From an uncultured Bacteroidales bacterium (GTDB taxonomy: Bacteria; Bacteroidota; Bacteroidia; Bacteroidales; UBA932): a DNA stretch of 64,000 bases. The position numbers and the translations under genes were made by a program. The notes below the pieces were generated by a model. That model saw only the letters and a program-made list of their open reading frames with translations, was not told where the DNA came from and made no database searches. The stretch spans positions 1 through 64,000 of the forward strand of contig CAMHKQ010000009.1 of NCBI GenBank assembly GCA_946185745.1, in the 5' to 3' direction. This document shows, piece by piece, positions 9,122 to 19,210 of the stretch; positions within the stretch are counted from its first letter, which is position 1, and each line of letters opens with the position of its first letter.

Positions 9122-10953
9122 AGGACTTGCATTTCGTAAAGTTTCTTGTATTGTCCGCCGAGGGCGAGGAGCTCTTCATGCGAGCCCCTTTCCACTATGG
9201 CGCCGTCTTCGACCACGACTATTTCGTCGGCGTCCCTGACGGTGCTGAGCCGGTGGGCGATTACTATGGTGGTGCGCTGCGACATGATCCTGTCGAGCGC
9301 GTCCTGGACCAGCCGTTCGCTGCGGGTGTCGAGGGCCGCGGTGGCTTCGTCAAGAATGAGTATGGGCGGATTGCCCAGGATGGCCCTGGCTATGCCCAGG
9401 CGCTGCCTCTGGCCGCCCGAGAGCTTGACTCCGCGGTCGCCGATGTTGGTGTCGTAGCCCTGCTCCTTCTCCATTATGAACTCATGGGCGTTGGCGGTCT
9501 TGGCAGCGGCCACTACCTCCTCCATGGTGGCGCTTTCCTTGCCGAAGGCGATGTTGCCGAAGATGGTGTCGTTGAAGAGCACCGGCTCCTGGCCCACTAT
9601 GCCCATCAGGGAGCGGAGCGACCGGACGCTGAGCTTGCGTATGTCGGTGCCGTCGATGAGGATGGAGCCCTTGCAGACGTCGTAGAAGCGGGGGAGAAGG
9701 TCCGCGATGGTGGACTTGCCGCCTCCGGAAGTACCAACTATGGCAATCTTGCGTCCCTTGCCTATGCGCAGGTTTATGTCGTGGAGAATCTCCCTGCCGT
9801 CTTCGTACGAGAAGGAGACGTTCCGGTATTCTATGGCATCGGTGAAGTCTTTGATATCCACGGCGTCGGGGGCCTCCTGAAGGGTGTTCTGCGCGTTCAG
9901 GATGCGGTCTATGCGCTCCATGCTGGCCATGCCCTTGGGGATGTTGTAGGCGGCCTTCGCGAGGTCTTTTATGGGCTGTATGACGCTGTAGAGGATGACC
10001 ATGTAGAATATGAAGGTGGGGGCGTCTATGAAGGAACGTCCCGAAATGACAAGCGCCCCGCCGAAGCAGAGGACTATGCAGATCATTATGGTGCCGAGCA
10101 GCTCGCTCACGGGATGCGCTGAAGCCTGGCGGGTGAGCACCCTGGAGGTTTTTCGGCGCATGTCGCCGGTGACGCCCGCGAAGCGTGCGCTCATCTTCTT
10201 TTCGGCCAGGAAGGCCTTGATTACGCGCAGGCCGCCGAGGGTCTCGTCCACCTGGCTCATGGTGTCGCTCCAGAGGCTCTGCGCTTCGGATGACTGCCTT
10301 TTGAGGTTGCGGCCTATCGCCCCCATGAGCCACATCATGAGGGGCGCAAAGATCAGCACGAACAGCGTGAGCTGCCAAGAAATGAAGAAGAGCGTGCCCA
10401 CATAGAAGACTATGAGCACCGGGTTTTTCACGAGCATGTCGATGCTGCCGGTGACGGAGTTCTCCACCTCCTGCACATCGCCGCTCATGCGGGCGATTAT
10501 GTCGCCTTTGCGCTCGCTGGTGAAGAAACCCAGCGGGAGGCGCAGGATTTTGTCGTAGAGGTCCCTGCGGAGGTCCCTGGCCAGCCCGGTGCGTATGGGA
10601 ACCATGACGGCCGAGGCGCCGAAATAGCAGGCTGTCTTGAGTATGGTCATGCCTATCATGAACAACGCCAGGAAGATGAGCACCGTCACCGCCCCGTGCT
10701 GCCCGATGAGGCCGCTTACGTACCAGTAGGCGTTGTTGACGGCCTTTTCGCGGAGGCTGACGGAGGCGGTATCCCAGGGGATGAAGCTGTAGACCTTGTC
10801 GCTGAGCCCGAAAAGGATGTTCAGGATGGGGATGATGAGGCTGAAGGAGAAAATGTTGAAGATGGCCGAGAGGATGTTCAGGGCCAGTGAACCCGCGATG
10901 TATCCGTTGTATGGGCGCACGTAGCGCCTGAGCAGGTTCATAAACTCCTTCAT
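9118..10953 (-). CDS. ABC transporter, fused permease/ATPase (MsbA-like)
   Basis: Six-TM exporter N-terminus; IVGTSGGGKSTIADLLPRFYD Walker A, LSGGQRQRLGIARAI signature, LILDEATAALD Walker B. Confidence 0.93.
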   Translation of the reverse strand: MKEFMNLLRRYVRPYNGYIAGSLALNILSAIFNIFSFSLIIPILNILFGLSDKVYSFIPWDTASVSLREKAVNNAYWYVSGLIGQHGAVTVLIFLALFMIGMTILKTACYFGASAVMVPIRTGLARDLRRDLYDKILRLPLGFFTSERKGDIIARMSGDVQEVENSVTGSIDMLVKNPVLIVFYVGTLFFISWQLTLFVLIFAPLMMWLMGAIGRNLKRQSSEAQSLWSDTMSQVDETLGGLRVIKAFLAEKKMSARFAGVTGDMRRKTSRVLTRQASAHPVSELLGTIMICIVLCFGGALVISGRSFIDAPTFIFYMVILYSVIQPIKDLAKAAYNIPKGMASMERIDRILNAQNTLQEAPDAVDIKDFTDAIEYRNVSFSYEDGREILHDINLRIGKGRKIAIVGTSGGGKSTIADLLPRFYDVCKGSILIDGTDIRKLSVRSLRSLMGIVGQEPVLFNDTIFGNIAFGKESATMEEVVAAAKTANAHEFIMEKEQGYDTNIGDRGVKLSGGQRQRLGIARAILGNPPILILDEATAALDTRSERLVQDALDRIMSQRTTIVIAHRLSTVRDADEIVVVEDGAIVERGSHEELLALGGQYKKLYEMQVL

Positions 10954-11002
10954 AATTTACAAATATAGTAAAATTCGCTCAAATGAAGAAGCGCTGAAGC
11001 GT

Positions 11003-11803
11003 CTAAAGCTCATAGAAAACGCTCGTCGTGGTGCGGGGGAGGGCCGCCAGGCGGACGCCGGTGCCTGCAAGCACCGCGCCCACCGCCTCAAGGGCGGCTT
11101 CGGGTGTGTTGTTCTGGGCTGAAAGGTGGCAGAGGAACACGTTCCGGAGGCCTTCGTGCATGAAGGCCTTCACGGCGGCGGCGCACTCGTCGTTGGACAG
11201 GTGCCCATGGCCTCCGCAGATGCGGTCCTGGAGGTCTTTCGGATAGGGGCCGTGGCGCAGCATGTAGAGGTCGTAATTGGCCTCTATTACCACTGTGTCG
11301 GCTTGGCGGGCATAGGCCATGGCCTCTTCGGTGACGGCGCCGGTGTCGGTCATTATTACGAAACGGTGGCCTTTGATTTCGATGTTGAAGCCCACTGTCT
11401 GGGTGGCGTCGTGGGGCACGACAAAGGGTGTGGCGGAAAGCAGGCCGGGAATGATTTCGGCCGGGCCTTCGTCGGGAAAGAGCCTCACCACCGGGGGCAG
11501 GTGTTCGCCGGTCATCCAGCCTACTGCCGGGGCTTTGCGGAGCTCCTGCGTCATCCAGACCGGTTTGCCCAGCTTCTTGCAGTAGGAGCCGAGGGAGCGG
11601 ATATGGTCGAAATGGTCGTGGGTCACGAGCACGGCGGCGATGTCGTCGAAAGAGAGGCCCAGCCTCACCAGATTGGCCTTGAGTGTCCTGATTCCCACTC
11701 CGGCGTCTATGAGTATGCCGCCGCGGGGGGTGCCGAGGTAGTAGCAGTTGCCCGAACTGCCGCTACAGAACGACTGGAACCAAACTCCGCTATTGCTGGA
11801 CAT
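11003..11803 (-). CDS. MBL-fold metallo-hydrolase (YycJ/WalJ-like)
   Basis: FQSFCSGSSGNCYYLGTPRGGILIDAGVGIRTL...VTHDHFDHIRSLG...GHLSNDECAAAV. Confidence 0.88.
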   Translation of the reverse strand: MSSNSGVWFQSFCSGSSGNCYYLGTPRGGILIDAGVGIRTLKANLVRLGLSFDDIAAVLVTHDHFDHIRSLGSYCKKLGKPVWMTQELRKAPAVGWMTGEHLPPVVRLFPDEGPAEIIPGLLSATPFVVPHDATQTVGFNIEIKGHRFVIMTDTGAVTEEAMAYARQADTVVIEANYDLYMLRHGPYPKDLQDRICGGHGHLSNDECAAAVKAFMHEGLRNVFLCHLSAQNNTPEAALEAVGAVLAGTGVRLAALPRTTTSVFYEL

Positions 11804-13835
11804 CTTCTTCGCAGTATTTGGAGATTACACTGTAGGCGTCGGCCACGCCCAGCTCGCCGGCACGGGAGAGGTCAATGCAGCCTTTCTCCTTGTCTTTCAG
11901 GTAGATGAGCACCAGGCCGCGGTTGTAGTAGGCGTCTCCCATATGCGGGTAGATGCGGATGGCGCTGTCGTAATTGTCGATGGCCTCGACCATCTGGCCG
12001 GACAGGCAGTTGAGGTTGCCGAGATTGAAGTACAGGTAGGGGATGTCCGGAAGGATGGCGATTGCGTCCTGCATGTCGGCGATGGCCTCGGAGTAGTCGT
12101 AACTGCGGTCCACGCGGTCGCTCACCCTTGCCCTGGTGGCGCCCTGGTCGTCCATGGTGAGCGTCTGGACGTTGCTCTCGATGCTGGCTATGAAGTCTAT
12201 CATCTCGGCCCTGAGCACACCCCTGTTCATGAGGTAGAAGGCCTTGTAGAAGCGCTCGTAGCCGGCCCTGGAGGCCTCGTCGGACGCCTGGTTCACGGCG
12301 TCGTCGAACTTCTGCAGGGCGCTGCTGTACTGCTTGTTCTGCACGTCGTACACGCCCTTGAGGAAGGAGATTTCGGACGGGCTGAGGCCTGTCTTGCCCG
12401 CTCCGGAGGCGGTGTCGCCGGCCAGGATGCTGCCGAGGCTCCTGGTGGTGAGCATGAGGTTGCGGAGGGTGTCGGAATTGGAGATTACGACGGGCACCGG
12501 AACGGCCCTGCCGAAGCGGTCTATGAGCGGATTGTCGAACCTGCGGCTGAGGGCGGTACTGGCGTTCTCCTGCTCCTGGGCCAGGCGGAACTTGTAGAGG
12601 GGCTTCAGGCGGATGTCGACGTCGCGGTGCTGGAGGAGTTCGTTGTCGAAGTCTTTGCGGGCGAAATCGGCGTCGAGGGCCAGCAGGGCGGAGTATTTGC
12701 GGGTGGTGTCGGCGAAGGAGGCCTCGCCGCTGGCGTTCTTGATGCGGTATTCGGCCACCTTCTTGCGGGCGGTCTCGTAGTCGGCCTTGGAGGCGCGGGT
12801 GAGCCCCAGCATGTTCTCGACATAGGCCCTGTTCATGTAGGCCTTTGCGAAGTCGGGATAGAGCTCGATGGCCTTGTTGTAGTCGGCCAGGGCGTCCTGC
12901 CAGCGGTTCATCTCTATGAAATAGGAGGCGCGGTTGAAATAGGCCAGGACGTTGCCGGGGTTGATGTTGATGACTCGGTCCATGTCGTACAGCGCCGATT
13001 CGTAGTCCCCGACCTGGGCGCTGATAAGGCTCCTGTTGTAGAGGGTGAGGGCGTTGCCGGGCTCGTCCTTGAGAACCCGGTTGAGGTCGGCCATGGCGGC
13101 GTTGTAGTCTTTGGTGTCGTAGTAGAGGAGGGCGCGGTTGAAGAAGGCCAGGGTGTTGGTGCTGTCCAGCCCTATGGAGCGGTTCATGTCGGCGAGGGCG
13201 TCTTCGTATTTGCCCTGGGCGGCGTAGAGCCGGCTGCGGCGCATGTAGCCCTCGGGCTCGAAACGGTCGAGGGAAATGGCCTTGTTGTAGTCTTCCAGGG
13301 CCTTGGTGGTGTCGCCCAGGAACAGTTGAGAGGCGCCGCGGTTGAGGTAGGCGCCCGGGTCTTTCGGCTCCTTGCGTATGTAGTAGTCGAAGTCTTTCAC
13401 CGCGCCGTCGAAGCGCCTGGCGAGGAAATAGGTGACTCCGCGGCTGTAGTACAGGCCGCTGAAGCCGGGACGGAGCTTTATTGCAGTCTCGAGGTCTTCC
13501 AGAGCCTCGTCGTACTGGCCCTGGCGGCTTTTTGTGATGGCCCTGTAGTGGTAGCCGTTGGTGAAGACGGGATTGATGCGCACCGACCTGTCGAAGTCCT
13601 GCTGGGAGCCGCGGATGTCGCCGAGGTTGTATTTGGCAATTCCGCGGAAGAAATAGTTCCAGTAGTCGGTGGTGTCGAGGCTGGCAAGGATGTTGAAATT
13701 CTCGATTGCGAGGGCGTACTTGCCGTCCTGCAGGGCGGTGCGTCCCCTGATGAAGAAGACGTCGCGGTCGTACTGGGCCCGTGCGGCGATGCACAGGCTC
13801 AGGAAAAATAGTATTGCCGCAAGTGTTTTTTTCAC
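11790..13835 (-). CDS. secreted tetratricopeptide repeat protein
   Basis: Signal peptide and many TPR-like repeats (e.g. NYFFRGIAKYNLGDIRGSQQDFDRSVRINP, AYMNRAYVENMLGL). Confidence 0.9.
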   Translation of the reverse strand: MKKTLAAILFFLSLCIAARAQYDRDVFFIRGRTALQDGKYALAIENFNILASLDTTDYWNYFFRGIAKYNLGDIRGSQQDFDRSVRINPVFTNGYHYRAITKSRQGQYDEALEDLETAIKLRPGFSGLYYSRGVTYFLARRFDGAVKDFDYYIRKEPKDPGAYLNRGASQLFLGDTTKALEDYNKAISLDRFEPEGYMRRSRLYAAQGKYEDALADMNRSIGLDSTNTLAFFNRALLYYDTKDYNAAMADLNRVLKDEPGNALTLYNRSLISAQVGDYESALYDMDRVININPGNVLAYFNRASYFIEMNRWQDALADYNKAIELYPDFAKAYMNRAYVENMLGLTRASKADYETARKKVAEYRIKNASGEASFADTTRKYSALLALDADFARKDFDNELLQHRDVDIRLKPLYKFRLAQEQENASTALSRRFDNPLIDRFGRAVPVPVVISNSDTLRNLMLTTRSLGSILAGDTASGAGKTGLSPSEISFLKGVYDVQNKQYSSALQKFDDAVNQASDEASRAGYERFYKAFYLMNRGVLRAEMIDFIASIESNVQTLTMDDQGATRARVSDRVDRSYDYSEAIADMQDAIAILPDIPYLYFNLGNLNCLSGQMVEAIDNYDSAIRIYPHMGDAYYNRGLVLIYLKDKEKGCIDLSRAGELGVADAYSVISKYCEEDVQQ

Positions 13836-13882
13836 TAAATTTGCCTTCTGGACTTACAAAGATAGCATTAATTGTGCCCAAA

Positions 13883-14830
13883 ATGACGGCGCGCTTCAAA
13901 ATAATCTGCCTTTTTTTGTTTCTTGCCTGGCCCGCCGCGATGCATGCGTACATCCCGGTGATTGCCGAGGGGCAGGTGAAGGTGGACAAGGCCCTGCTCC
14001 GCAAGGACGTGGAGTTCCTTTCCGACAGCCTTTGCGGCGGGCGCGCTGCGGGTTCGCCGGCGGCGTTCGATGCGGCTTCATATATCTGCCGGAGGCTGCG
14101 TGACATGGGTTATGTATTTGATATCCAGTCGTTCAGCGCCGGTTCCGACAAGGTGGGGCACAACATAGTGGCAGTGACGGCCGAAGGGTTCCCGGCCGGG
14201 CCGCTTGGGATTTTGGGAGATGCGGCCCTTACCGGGAACCCTTCGGCCCGGAAACCGCTGATTCTGGTGATGGCGTACTACGACGGGCTTGGGGTGCTCG
14301 ACGGCACTCTCTATCCGGGGGCGGACAGCAACGCTTCCGGGGTGGCGGCTCTGCTGGCTCTGGCGGAACGGCTGAAGGGCCGCAGCGACGTGGTGCTGGC
14401 ATTCGTGGACGGGCATAATTCGGGCTTGTCCGGCTCCGCGGCGCTTCAGGAGTCCCTGCGCGGGCGCAAGCTCTCGCTGGTGGTGAATCTGGATATCCTC
14501 GGCGGTACCCTTGCTCCGGTAGACAAATACTGGCCGGATTACCTCATTGCGCTGGGGGCAGAGAGGTATTCGAAGGCTTTTGAAAAGTGCAACGAGGGCC
14601 TCATGCTGCACCTTTATTACGACTACTACCGCAGCCGTTCTTTCACCGACCTGTTTTACCGCAGGATAGGGGACCACAAGGGCTTCCTTTCCGGAGGTGT
14701 GCCGGTCATCCTCTTCACTTCCGGCATAACACTTAATACCAACCGGCCGGACGACACGGCTTCAACCCTCGACTACGAGGTGTTCTCGCGCCGGGTCGAG
14801 TTCATCGCCAGGTTCCTGGAGAGGCGTTAA
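13883..14830 (+). CDS. M28 family peptidase
   Basis: Start chosen at MTARFKIICLFLFLAWPAAMHA (signal peptide) inside longer ORF 13781..14830; HNIVAV, DGTLYPGADSNASGVAALLALAERL, FVDGHNSGLSGS. Confidence 0.82.
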   Translation: MTARFKIICLFLFLAWPAAMHAYIPVIAEGQVKVDKALLRKDVEFLSDSLCGGRAAGSPAAFDAASYICRRLRDMGYVFDIQSFSAGSDKVGHNIVAVTAEGFPAGPLGILGDAALTGNPSARKPLILVMAYYDGLGVLDGTLYPGADSNASGVAALLALAERLKGRSDVVLAFVDGHNSGLSGSAALQESLRGRKLSLVVNLDILGGTLAPVDKYWPDYLIALGAERYSKAFEKCNEGLMLHLYYDYYRSRSFTDLFYRRIGDHKGFLSGGVPVILFTSGITLNTNRPDDTASTLDYEVFSRRVEFIARFLERR

Positions 14831-15690
14831 TTCCTGAATTCCCTGTTGTCGAGGAGCTCGCGCAGAAGCATGGGCTCGTTGGTGGTGATTGCGTCCACCC
14901 CGAGCCCGATGAAGAAGCGGAGGTCCTTGGCTCCGTTCACTGTCCAAACGTTGACGCTCATTCCGAGAGTGTGGGCGCGGGCCACGATGGTGGGATCCCT
15001 GTAGAAGACCGACTGCTCGTAATCGAGGCCGTTGATGCCGTCGGCGGCGAGCTGCTCGGGGCTAAGGTCGCCGTTCAGGTACTGGTTGGTGAAGCCGGGG
15101 CATTCCCTGGCTATCAGGTCGCAGATGTGCTTGCTGAACGAGATGAAGGCTATCCTTTCGGGCAGATAGAGGCCCTGTTTGCGCAGTTCACTAAGGGTGA
15201 TCTCAACCAGCTTGTCTTCGCGGGCGGCGTTGTCCTGCGGCTTGAGTTCGATAACGAGGACGGTCTGTGCGCTTTCCTTCGTCTGGATGAGGTATTCTTC
15301 GAGCGTGGGCAGCGGTTCGCCGTTCTTGAGGCGGTACGGAGCGAAATCGTCAAGGGTGTTCTTGTGGATGCTGCGGCCGCGGATGGTGGCATCGTGGTGC
15401 ACTACGACTATGTCGTCTGACGTGAGATGGACGTCGCATTCGCTGCCCCAGAATTTCTCTGCCTGGGCTTCGCGCAGGGATCCCAGGCTGTTCTGGGCGA
15501 ATCCGGCGGCGGCGCAGTTCCAGTAGCCGCGGTGGGCCACTATGGCCGTCCTGCCTTCTTGTTTCAGTTCGGGGAAATCATGGGTGGGGGTGGCAGCAAC
15601 CGGTGACTGTGCGGTTTTGGCGGTGCCGCAGGCGGCAAGCAGCAGGGAAGCGGCCAGAATGGAGAAAAGATGTCCGGGTCTCATTGTCAA
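14827..15690 (-). CDS. glycerophosphodiester phosphodiesterase family lipoprotein
   Basis: Lipobox LLLAACG; IVAHRGYWNCAAAGFAQNSLGSLREAQ, SECDVHLTSDDIVVVHHDATIRG, VNVWTVNGAKDLRFFIGLGVDAITTNEP. Confidence 0.92.
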   Translation of the reverse strand: MTMRPGHLFSILAASLLLAACGTAKTAQSPVAATPTHDFPELKQEGRTAIVAHRGYWNCAAAGFAQNSLGSLREAQAEKFWGSECDVHLTSDDIVVVHHDATIRGRSIHKNTLDDFAPYRLKNGEPLPTLEEYLIQTKESAQTVLVIELKPQDNAAREDKLVEITLSELRKQGLYLPERIAFISFSKHICDLIARECPGFTNQYLNGDLSPEQLAADGINGLDYEQSVFYRDPTIVARAHTLGMSVNVWTVNGAKDLRFFIGLGVDAITTNEPMLLRELLDNREFRN

Positions 15691-15766
15691 AAGGCTTTAT
15701 CTCTTTGCAAATATAGCCAATTGAGCAAAAATTGTGTACATTTGTGACTGCAAAGTAATAATCGCT

Positions 15767-17089
15767 ATGGTAAAGATCAATCTGGGTGGCTGCAACCCCT
15801 TCGTGAAAGACGCAGACTACAAGGAATATTTGAAGAAAGCATTCGACGCTTTCGACACCCTTCAGGCCGAAAACGGCGCCGGAAATGATTTCCTCGGCTG
15901 GAAAGACCTCCCGACAACTACGCCTGAAAGCATGATAAAGGCCTGTGAGGACATCCGCGACGACTGGAAAGCCCGCGGGGTGAACCTCGTGGTGGTCCTT
16001 GGCATAGGCGGTTCCTATCTGGGCGCCCGCTGCGCCCTGGAGGCCCTTTCGCACCAGTTCCTTCCCAAGAAGGACGCTCCCAGGGTAGTCTTTGCCGGCA
16101 ACAACATGAGCGAGGATTATCTCGCCGAGCTGATGGACCTCATGGCTCTGTGCAACACCGCCTGCATCGTCATAAGCAAGAGCGGCACCACTACCGAGAC
16201 TGCCGTCGCCTTCCGCATCGTGAAGGAATACCTCGACAAGACATACACCGACTCGGCAAGCCGCATCGTGGCCGTAACCGACGCCAAGAGGGGTGCTCTC
16301 AAGACCCTCTCCGACCAGGAGGGTTACCGCACCTTCGTTATTCCCGACAACGTCGGGGGCCGTTTCAGCGTGCTCACTCCCGTCGGTCTCCTTCCCATCC
16401 TGGTGGCCGGCTACGACGTCCGCGCAATGCTTCGCGGCGCCGCTGACACCCGTGAACAGATGTTCGTAAAATCTGAGGATAATGCGGCTATACAGTATGC
16501 GGCAATGCGCAATCTGCTCTACTCCAAGCTCGGCAAGAAGGTCGAGGTGCTGGTGAGCTTCGACCCGCGCCTGCAGTACCTCGGCGAATGGTGGAAACAG
16601 CTTTACGGCGAGTCCGAGGGCAAGGAAGGGAAGGGTATCTTCCCTGCAAGCGTGGTGTTCACCACCGACCTCCATTCCATGGGGCAGTTCATCCAGGAGG
16701 GCGACCGCGTGATGTTCGAGACCACCGTGACGGTGGAGAATGCGAAGCGGAGCCTCACTATCGGCAGCGACGAGCAGAATCTGGACCAGCTCAACTTCCT
16801 GGCCGGCAAGCACGTGGAGTACTGCAACCGGATGGCCCAGCTCGGCACCAAGCTCGCCCATATCGACGGCGGCGTGCCCCAGCTGGAGCTCTGCATCGAA
16901 AAGGTGGACGAGTATAACCTCGGAGCCATCTTCTACTTCTTCGAGTTCGCCTGCGGCGTTTCGGCTTACCTGCTCGGCATCAATCCTTTCAACCAGCCCG
17001 GAGTGGAGGCGTACAAGAAGAACATGTTCGCCCTCCTCGACAAGCCCGGCTACGAGAAGCAGTCGGAAGAAATCCGCAAGAGGCTTTAG
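15767..17089 (+). CDS. pgi: glucose-6-phosphate isomerase
   Basis: Start chosen at MVKINLGG within ORF 15734..17089; VVVLGIGGSYLGARCALEAL, ISKSGTTTETAVAFRI, GIFPASVVFTTDLHSMGQFIQEG, FFEFACGVSAYLLGINPFNQPGVEAYK. Confidence 0.96.
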   Translation: MVKINLGGCNPFVKDADYKEYLKKAFDAFDTLQAENGAGNDFLGWKDLPTTTPESMIKACEDIRDDWKARGVNLVVVLGIGGSYLGARCALEALSHQFLPKKDAPRVVFAGNNMSEDYLAELMDLMALCNTACIVISKSGTTTETAVAFRIVKEYLDKTYTDSASRIVAVTDAKRGALKTLSDQEGYRTFVIPDNVGGRFSVLTPVGLLPILVAGYDVRAMLRGAADTREQMFVKSEDNAAIQYAAMRNLLYSKLGKKVEVLVSFDPRLQYLGEWWKQLYGESEGKEGKGIFPASVVFTTDLHSMGQFIQEGDRVMFETTVTVENAKRSLTIGSDEQNLDQLNFLAGKHVEYCNRMAQLGTKLAHIDGGVPQLELCIEKVDEYNLGAIFYFFEFACGVSAYLLGINPFNQPGVEAYKKNMFALLDKPGYEKQSEEIRKRL

Positions 17090-17119
17090 TTCAGCCGGAG
17101 CCTTGCATACCCGTTTCCT

Positions 17120-17168
17120 GTCATGCCCGGCTCCTCCAACTGCGTCATGCCCGGCTTTGACCGGGCAT
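17120..17168. repeat. REP-like doublet GTCATGCCCGGC with hairpin
   Basis: GTCATGCCCGGCT at 17120 and again at 17144; second copy forms ATGCCCGG-ctttga-CCGGGCAT (17147-17168). Confidence 0.65.
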
Positions 17169-17267
17169 CTACGGCCACGGTGTGGGCCTCCAGCGTATCC
17201 GGCGGGCATTTCATAATGGCATACGTGTTGCTTATGATCAAGGTCATTAACAGTAATCTATAAGTTT

Positions 17268-17801
17268 ATGATGAAAAAATTCTTTGCCGTTGTTACGCTA
17301 GCGTTAAGTCTTGCCACTGTCTCCTTTGCCCAGAACAGACCGTTTGATCATCTCTACATGTCTATGGGCTATAGTTTCGGAGGAGCCCCCCATGCCAATT
17401 TTACTACAAAGGATTTCGCGTACAGGTCTTTTGATTATTCCCTTGGATACCGGTTCAATGAGCATGTAGCTGTTTTCGTTCCCATTACAATGGATGTCAA
17501 CATGATGAATATGACGACAACCAAGAATTTCAATGAGACTGGAACGCTGGGACTGGGTGCCAGTTATACCTTCAATCTTGGCAGGAAGTCATTTTTGGAA
17601 CCGGTTTTATCGTGCAGCAGCACTATCTACAAGTCAGATTTGAGCTACCTGATTCCTAAGTTTGAAGTACGCTGGGGAGTAAAAATGAACAGGTTCGGGC
17701 CCTTTGTGGGCCTTGGCGTCCAGTATCTGCATCCATACGGCAACAGTACGGTTCCAAACATGACAATGATGTACGCCAAATTGGGTATAAGATTGTTCTG
17801 A
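17268..17801 (+). CDS. small outer-membrane beta-barrel-like protein
   Basis: Signal peptide MMKKFFAVVTLALSLATVSFAQ, then alternating hydrophobic strands ending in aromatic IRLF. Confidence 0.6.
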   Translation: MMKKFFAVVTLALSLATVSFAQNRPFDHLYMSMGYSFGGAPHANFTTKDFAYRSFDYSLGYRFNEHVAVFVPITMDVNMMNMTTTKNFNETGTLGLGASYTFNLGRKSFLEPVLSCSSTIYKSDLSYLIPKFEVRWGVKMNRFGPFVGLGVQYLHPYGNSTVPNMTMMYAKLGIRLF

Positions 17802-17810
17802 TGCAAGCGA

Positions 17811-17836
17811 AGCCATCCGGGAGGGTGGCTTTTTTT
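17811..17836 (+). terminator. Rho-independent terminator
   Basis: AGCCATCCGGGAGGGTGGCTTTTTTT just after stop at 17801. Confidence 0.75.
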
Positions 17837-17940
17837 ATGAGAGCAGTGCAAAAATGCACATAAATGTAATTGCCTGGCCGGAACCGGTGGACGAGTTCGT
17901 CCCGTGAGTATAAGTAATTGACTTGCTGTACTTTAACGAA

Positions 17941-17974
17941 AATGACCTCGGAGAATTTCCGAGGTCATTTTATC
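17941..17974. terminator. hairpin terminator (probably end of the minus-strand decarboxylase operon)
   Basis: AATGACCTCGG-agaattt-CCGAGGTCATT followed by TT; perfect 11-bp stem with A/T-rich flanks on both sides. Confidence 0.65.
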
Positions 17975-18067
17975 TAATTGCTTGATTATTAAATAGTTGC
18001 GTTCGCGCGGAAGCTGCACTCACGCGATGTGCTGGTCCCGGGAATCCTGGCTGGATACCGCTTCGTC

Positions 18068-19210
18068 CTACCCCAGGAACCCGAGGAGGATACCCGCGGC
18101 GACGGCGGAGCCGATGACGCCGGCGACGTTGGGGGCCATGGCGTGCATGAGCAGGTGGTTGCCGGGATCGGCCTCGAGGCCTACGGTTTCGGACACGCGG
18201 GCGCTGTCGGGAACGGCGGATACGCCGGCGTTGCCGATGAGCGGGTTGATCTTGTGGCCTTCCTTCAGGAAAAGGTTCATGAACTTGACGAAGAGCACGC
18301 CGCAGGTGGTGGCGATCACGAACGACAGCAGGCCGAGAAGGAAAATCTTCACAGAACGGGCGTTCAGGAACACGTCGGCCTGGGTGGAGGCACCCACGGT
18401 GAGACCGATGAGAGTGGTGGCGATGTCGATGATGGGACCGCGTGCATTCTCGGCCAGACGGCGGGTTACCGTGCTCTCCTTGAGGAGGTTGCCGAAGAAG
18501 AGCATACCCAGCAGCGGCAGGCCGCTCGGCACTATGAAAGCGGTGCAGAGGAAGCCCACGATGGGGAAAATGATCTTCTCGCGCTGGGAAACCTTGCGCG
18601 GGGCCGGCATGCGGATGATCCGCTCCTTCTTGGTGGTGAGCAGCAGCATGATGGGCTTCTGGATGACAGGCACCAGCGCCATGTACGAGTAGGCCGACAC
18701 GGCTATGGCTCCCATCAGATCCGGTGCCAGCTTGCCGCTGAGGAAGATGGCGGTGGGACCGTCGGCGCCGCCGATTATGCCGATTGCACCGGCCTCATTT
18801 GGCGTGAACCCGAGGGCGAGCGCGAGCAGGTAGGCTCCGAAGATGCCCATCTGCGCGGCTGCGCCTATCAGAATCAGGCGTGGCTGCGAAATGAGGGCGC
18901 TGAAGTCGGTCATTGCGCCTATGCCGAGGAAGATCAGCGGGGGATACCAGCCGTTCCGTACACCGTGATACAGGATGTTCAGAACCGAGCCTTCTTCATA
19001 AATGCTGACTTTCAGCCCCATGAGCACCGGAATGTTGCCGATGATCATGCCGAAGCCGATGGGCACGAGCAGCAGGGGCTCCCAGTGCTTGACGATGCCC
19101 AGGGTGATGAAAATCAACCCTATGACTATCATCGCAATGTGGCCCCAGGTGGCGTTCGCGAAGCCGGTGAAGGACCAGAACTGCTGCAGGCTTTCTACGA
19201 TGCTGTCCAT
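18068..19210 (-). CDS. sodium ion-translocating decarboxylase beta subunit (OadB/MmdB family)
   Basis: GIGAMTDFSALISQPRLILIGAAAQMGIFGAYLLALALGF, IGIIGGADGPTAIFLSGKLAPDLMGAIAVSAYSYMALVPVIQKPIM. Confidence 0.95.
   Translation of the reverse strand: MDSIVESLQQFWSFTGFANATWGHIAMIVIGLIFITLGIVKHWEPLLLVPIGFGMIIGNIPVLMGLKVSIYEEGSVLNILYHGVRNGWYPPLIFLGIGAMTDFSALISQPRLILIGAAAQMGIFGAYLLALALGFTPNEAGAIGIIGGADGPTAIFLSGKLAPDLMGAIAVSAYSYMALVPVIQKPIMLLLTTKKERIIRMPAPRKVSQREKIIFPIVGFLCTAFIVPSGLPLLGMLFFGNLLKESTVTRRLAENARGPIIDIATTLIGLTVGASTQADVFLNARSVKIFLLGLLSFVIATTCGVLFVKFMNLFLKEGHKINPLIGNAGVSAVPDSARVSETVGLEADPGNHLLMHAMAPNVAGVIGSAVAAGILLGFLG

Noticed and set aside
11748-13811. 687-aa plus-strand ORF
   Set aside because: Antisense shadow of the TPR protein gene; repetitive GVxxGQVxxxx composition reflects TPR codons read backwards.
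11872-14106. 744-aa minus-strand ORF
   Set aside because: Alternate frame of the TPR gene extending into the peptidase gene; Arg/Pro/His-rich, no domain.
15578-17209. 543-aa minus-strand ORF over pgi
   Set aside because: Antisense to pgi with no domain-like sequence.
17880-17910. GGACGAGTTCGTCC palindrome near the pgi/decarboxylase gap
   Set aside because: Short palindrome with minimal loop and no partner copy or context; insufficient to call a feature.
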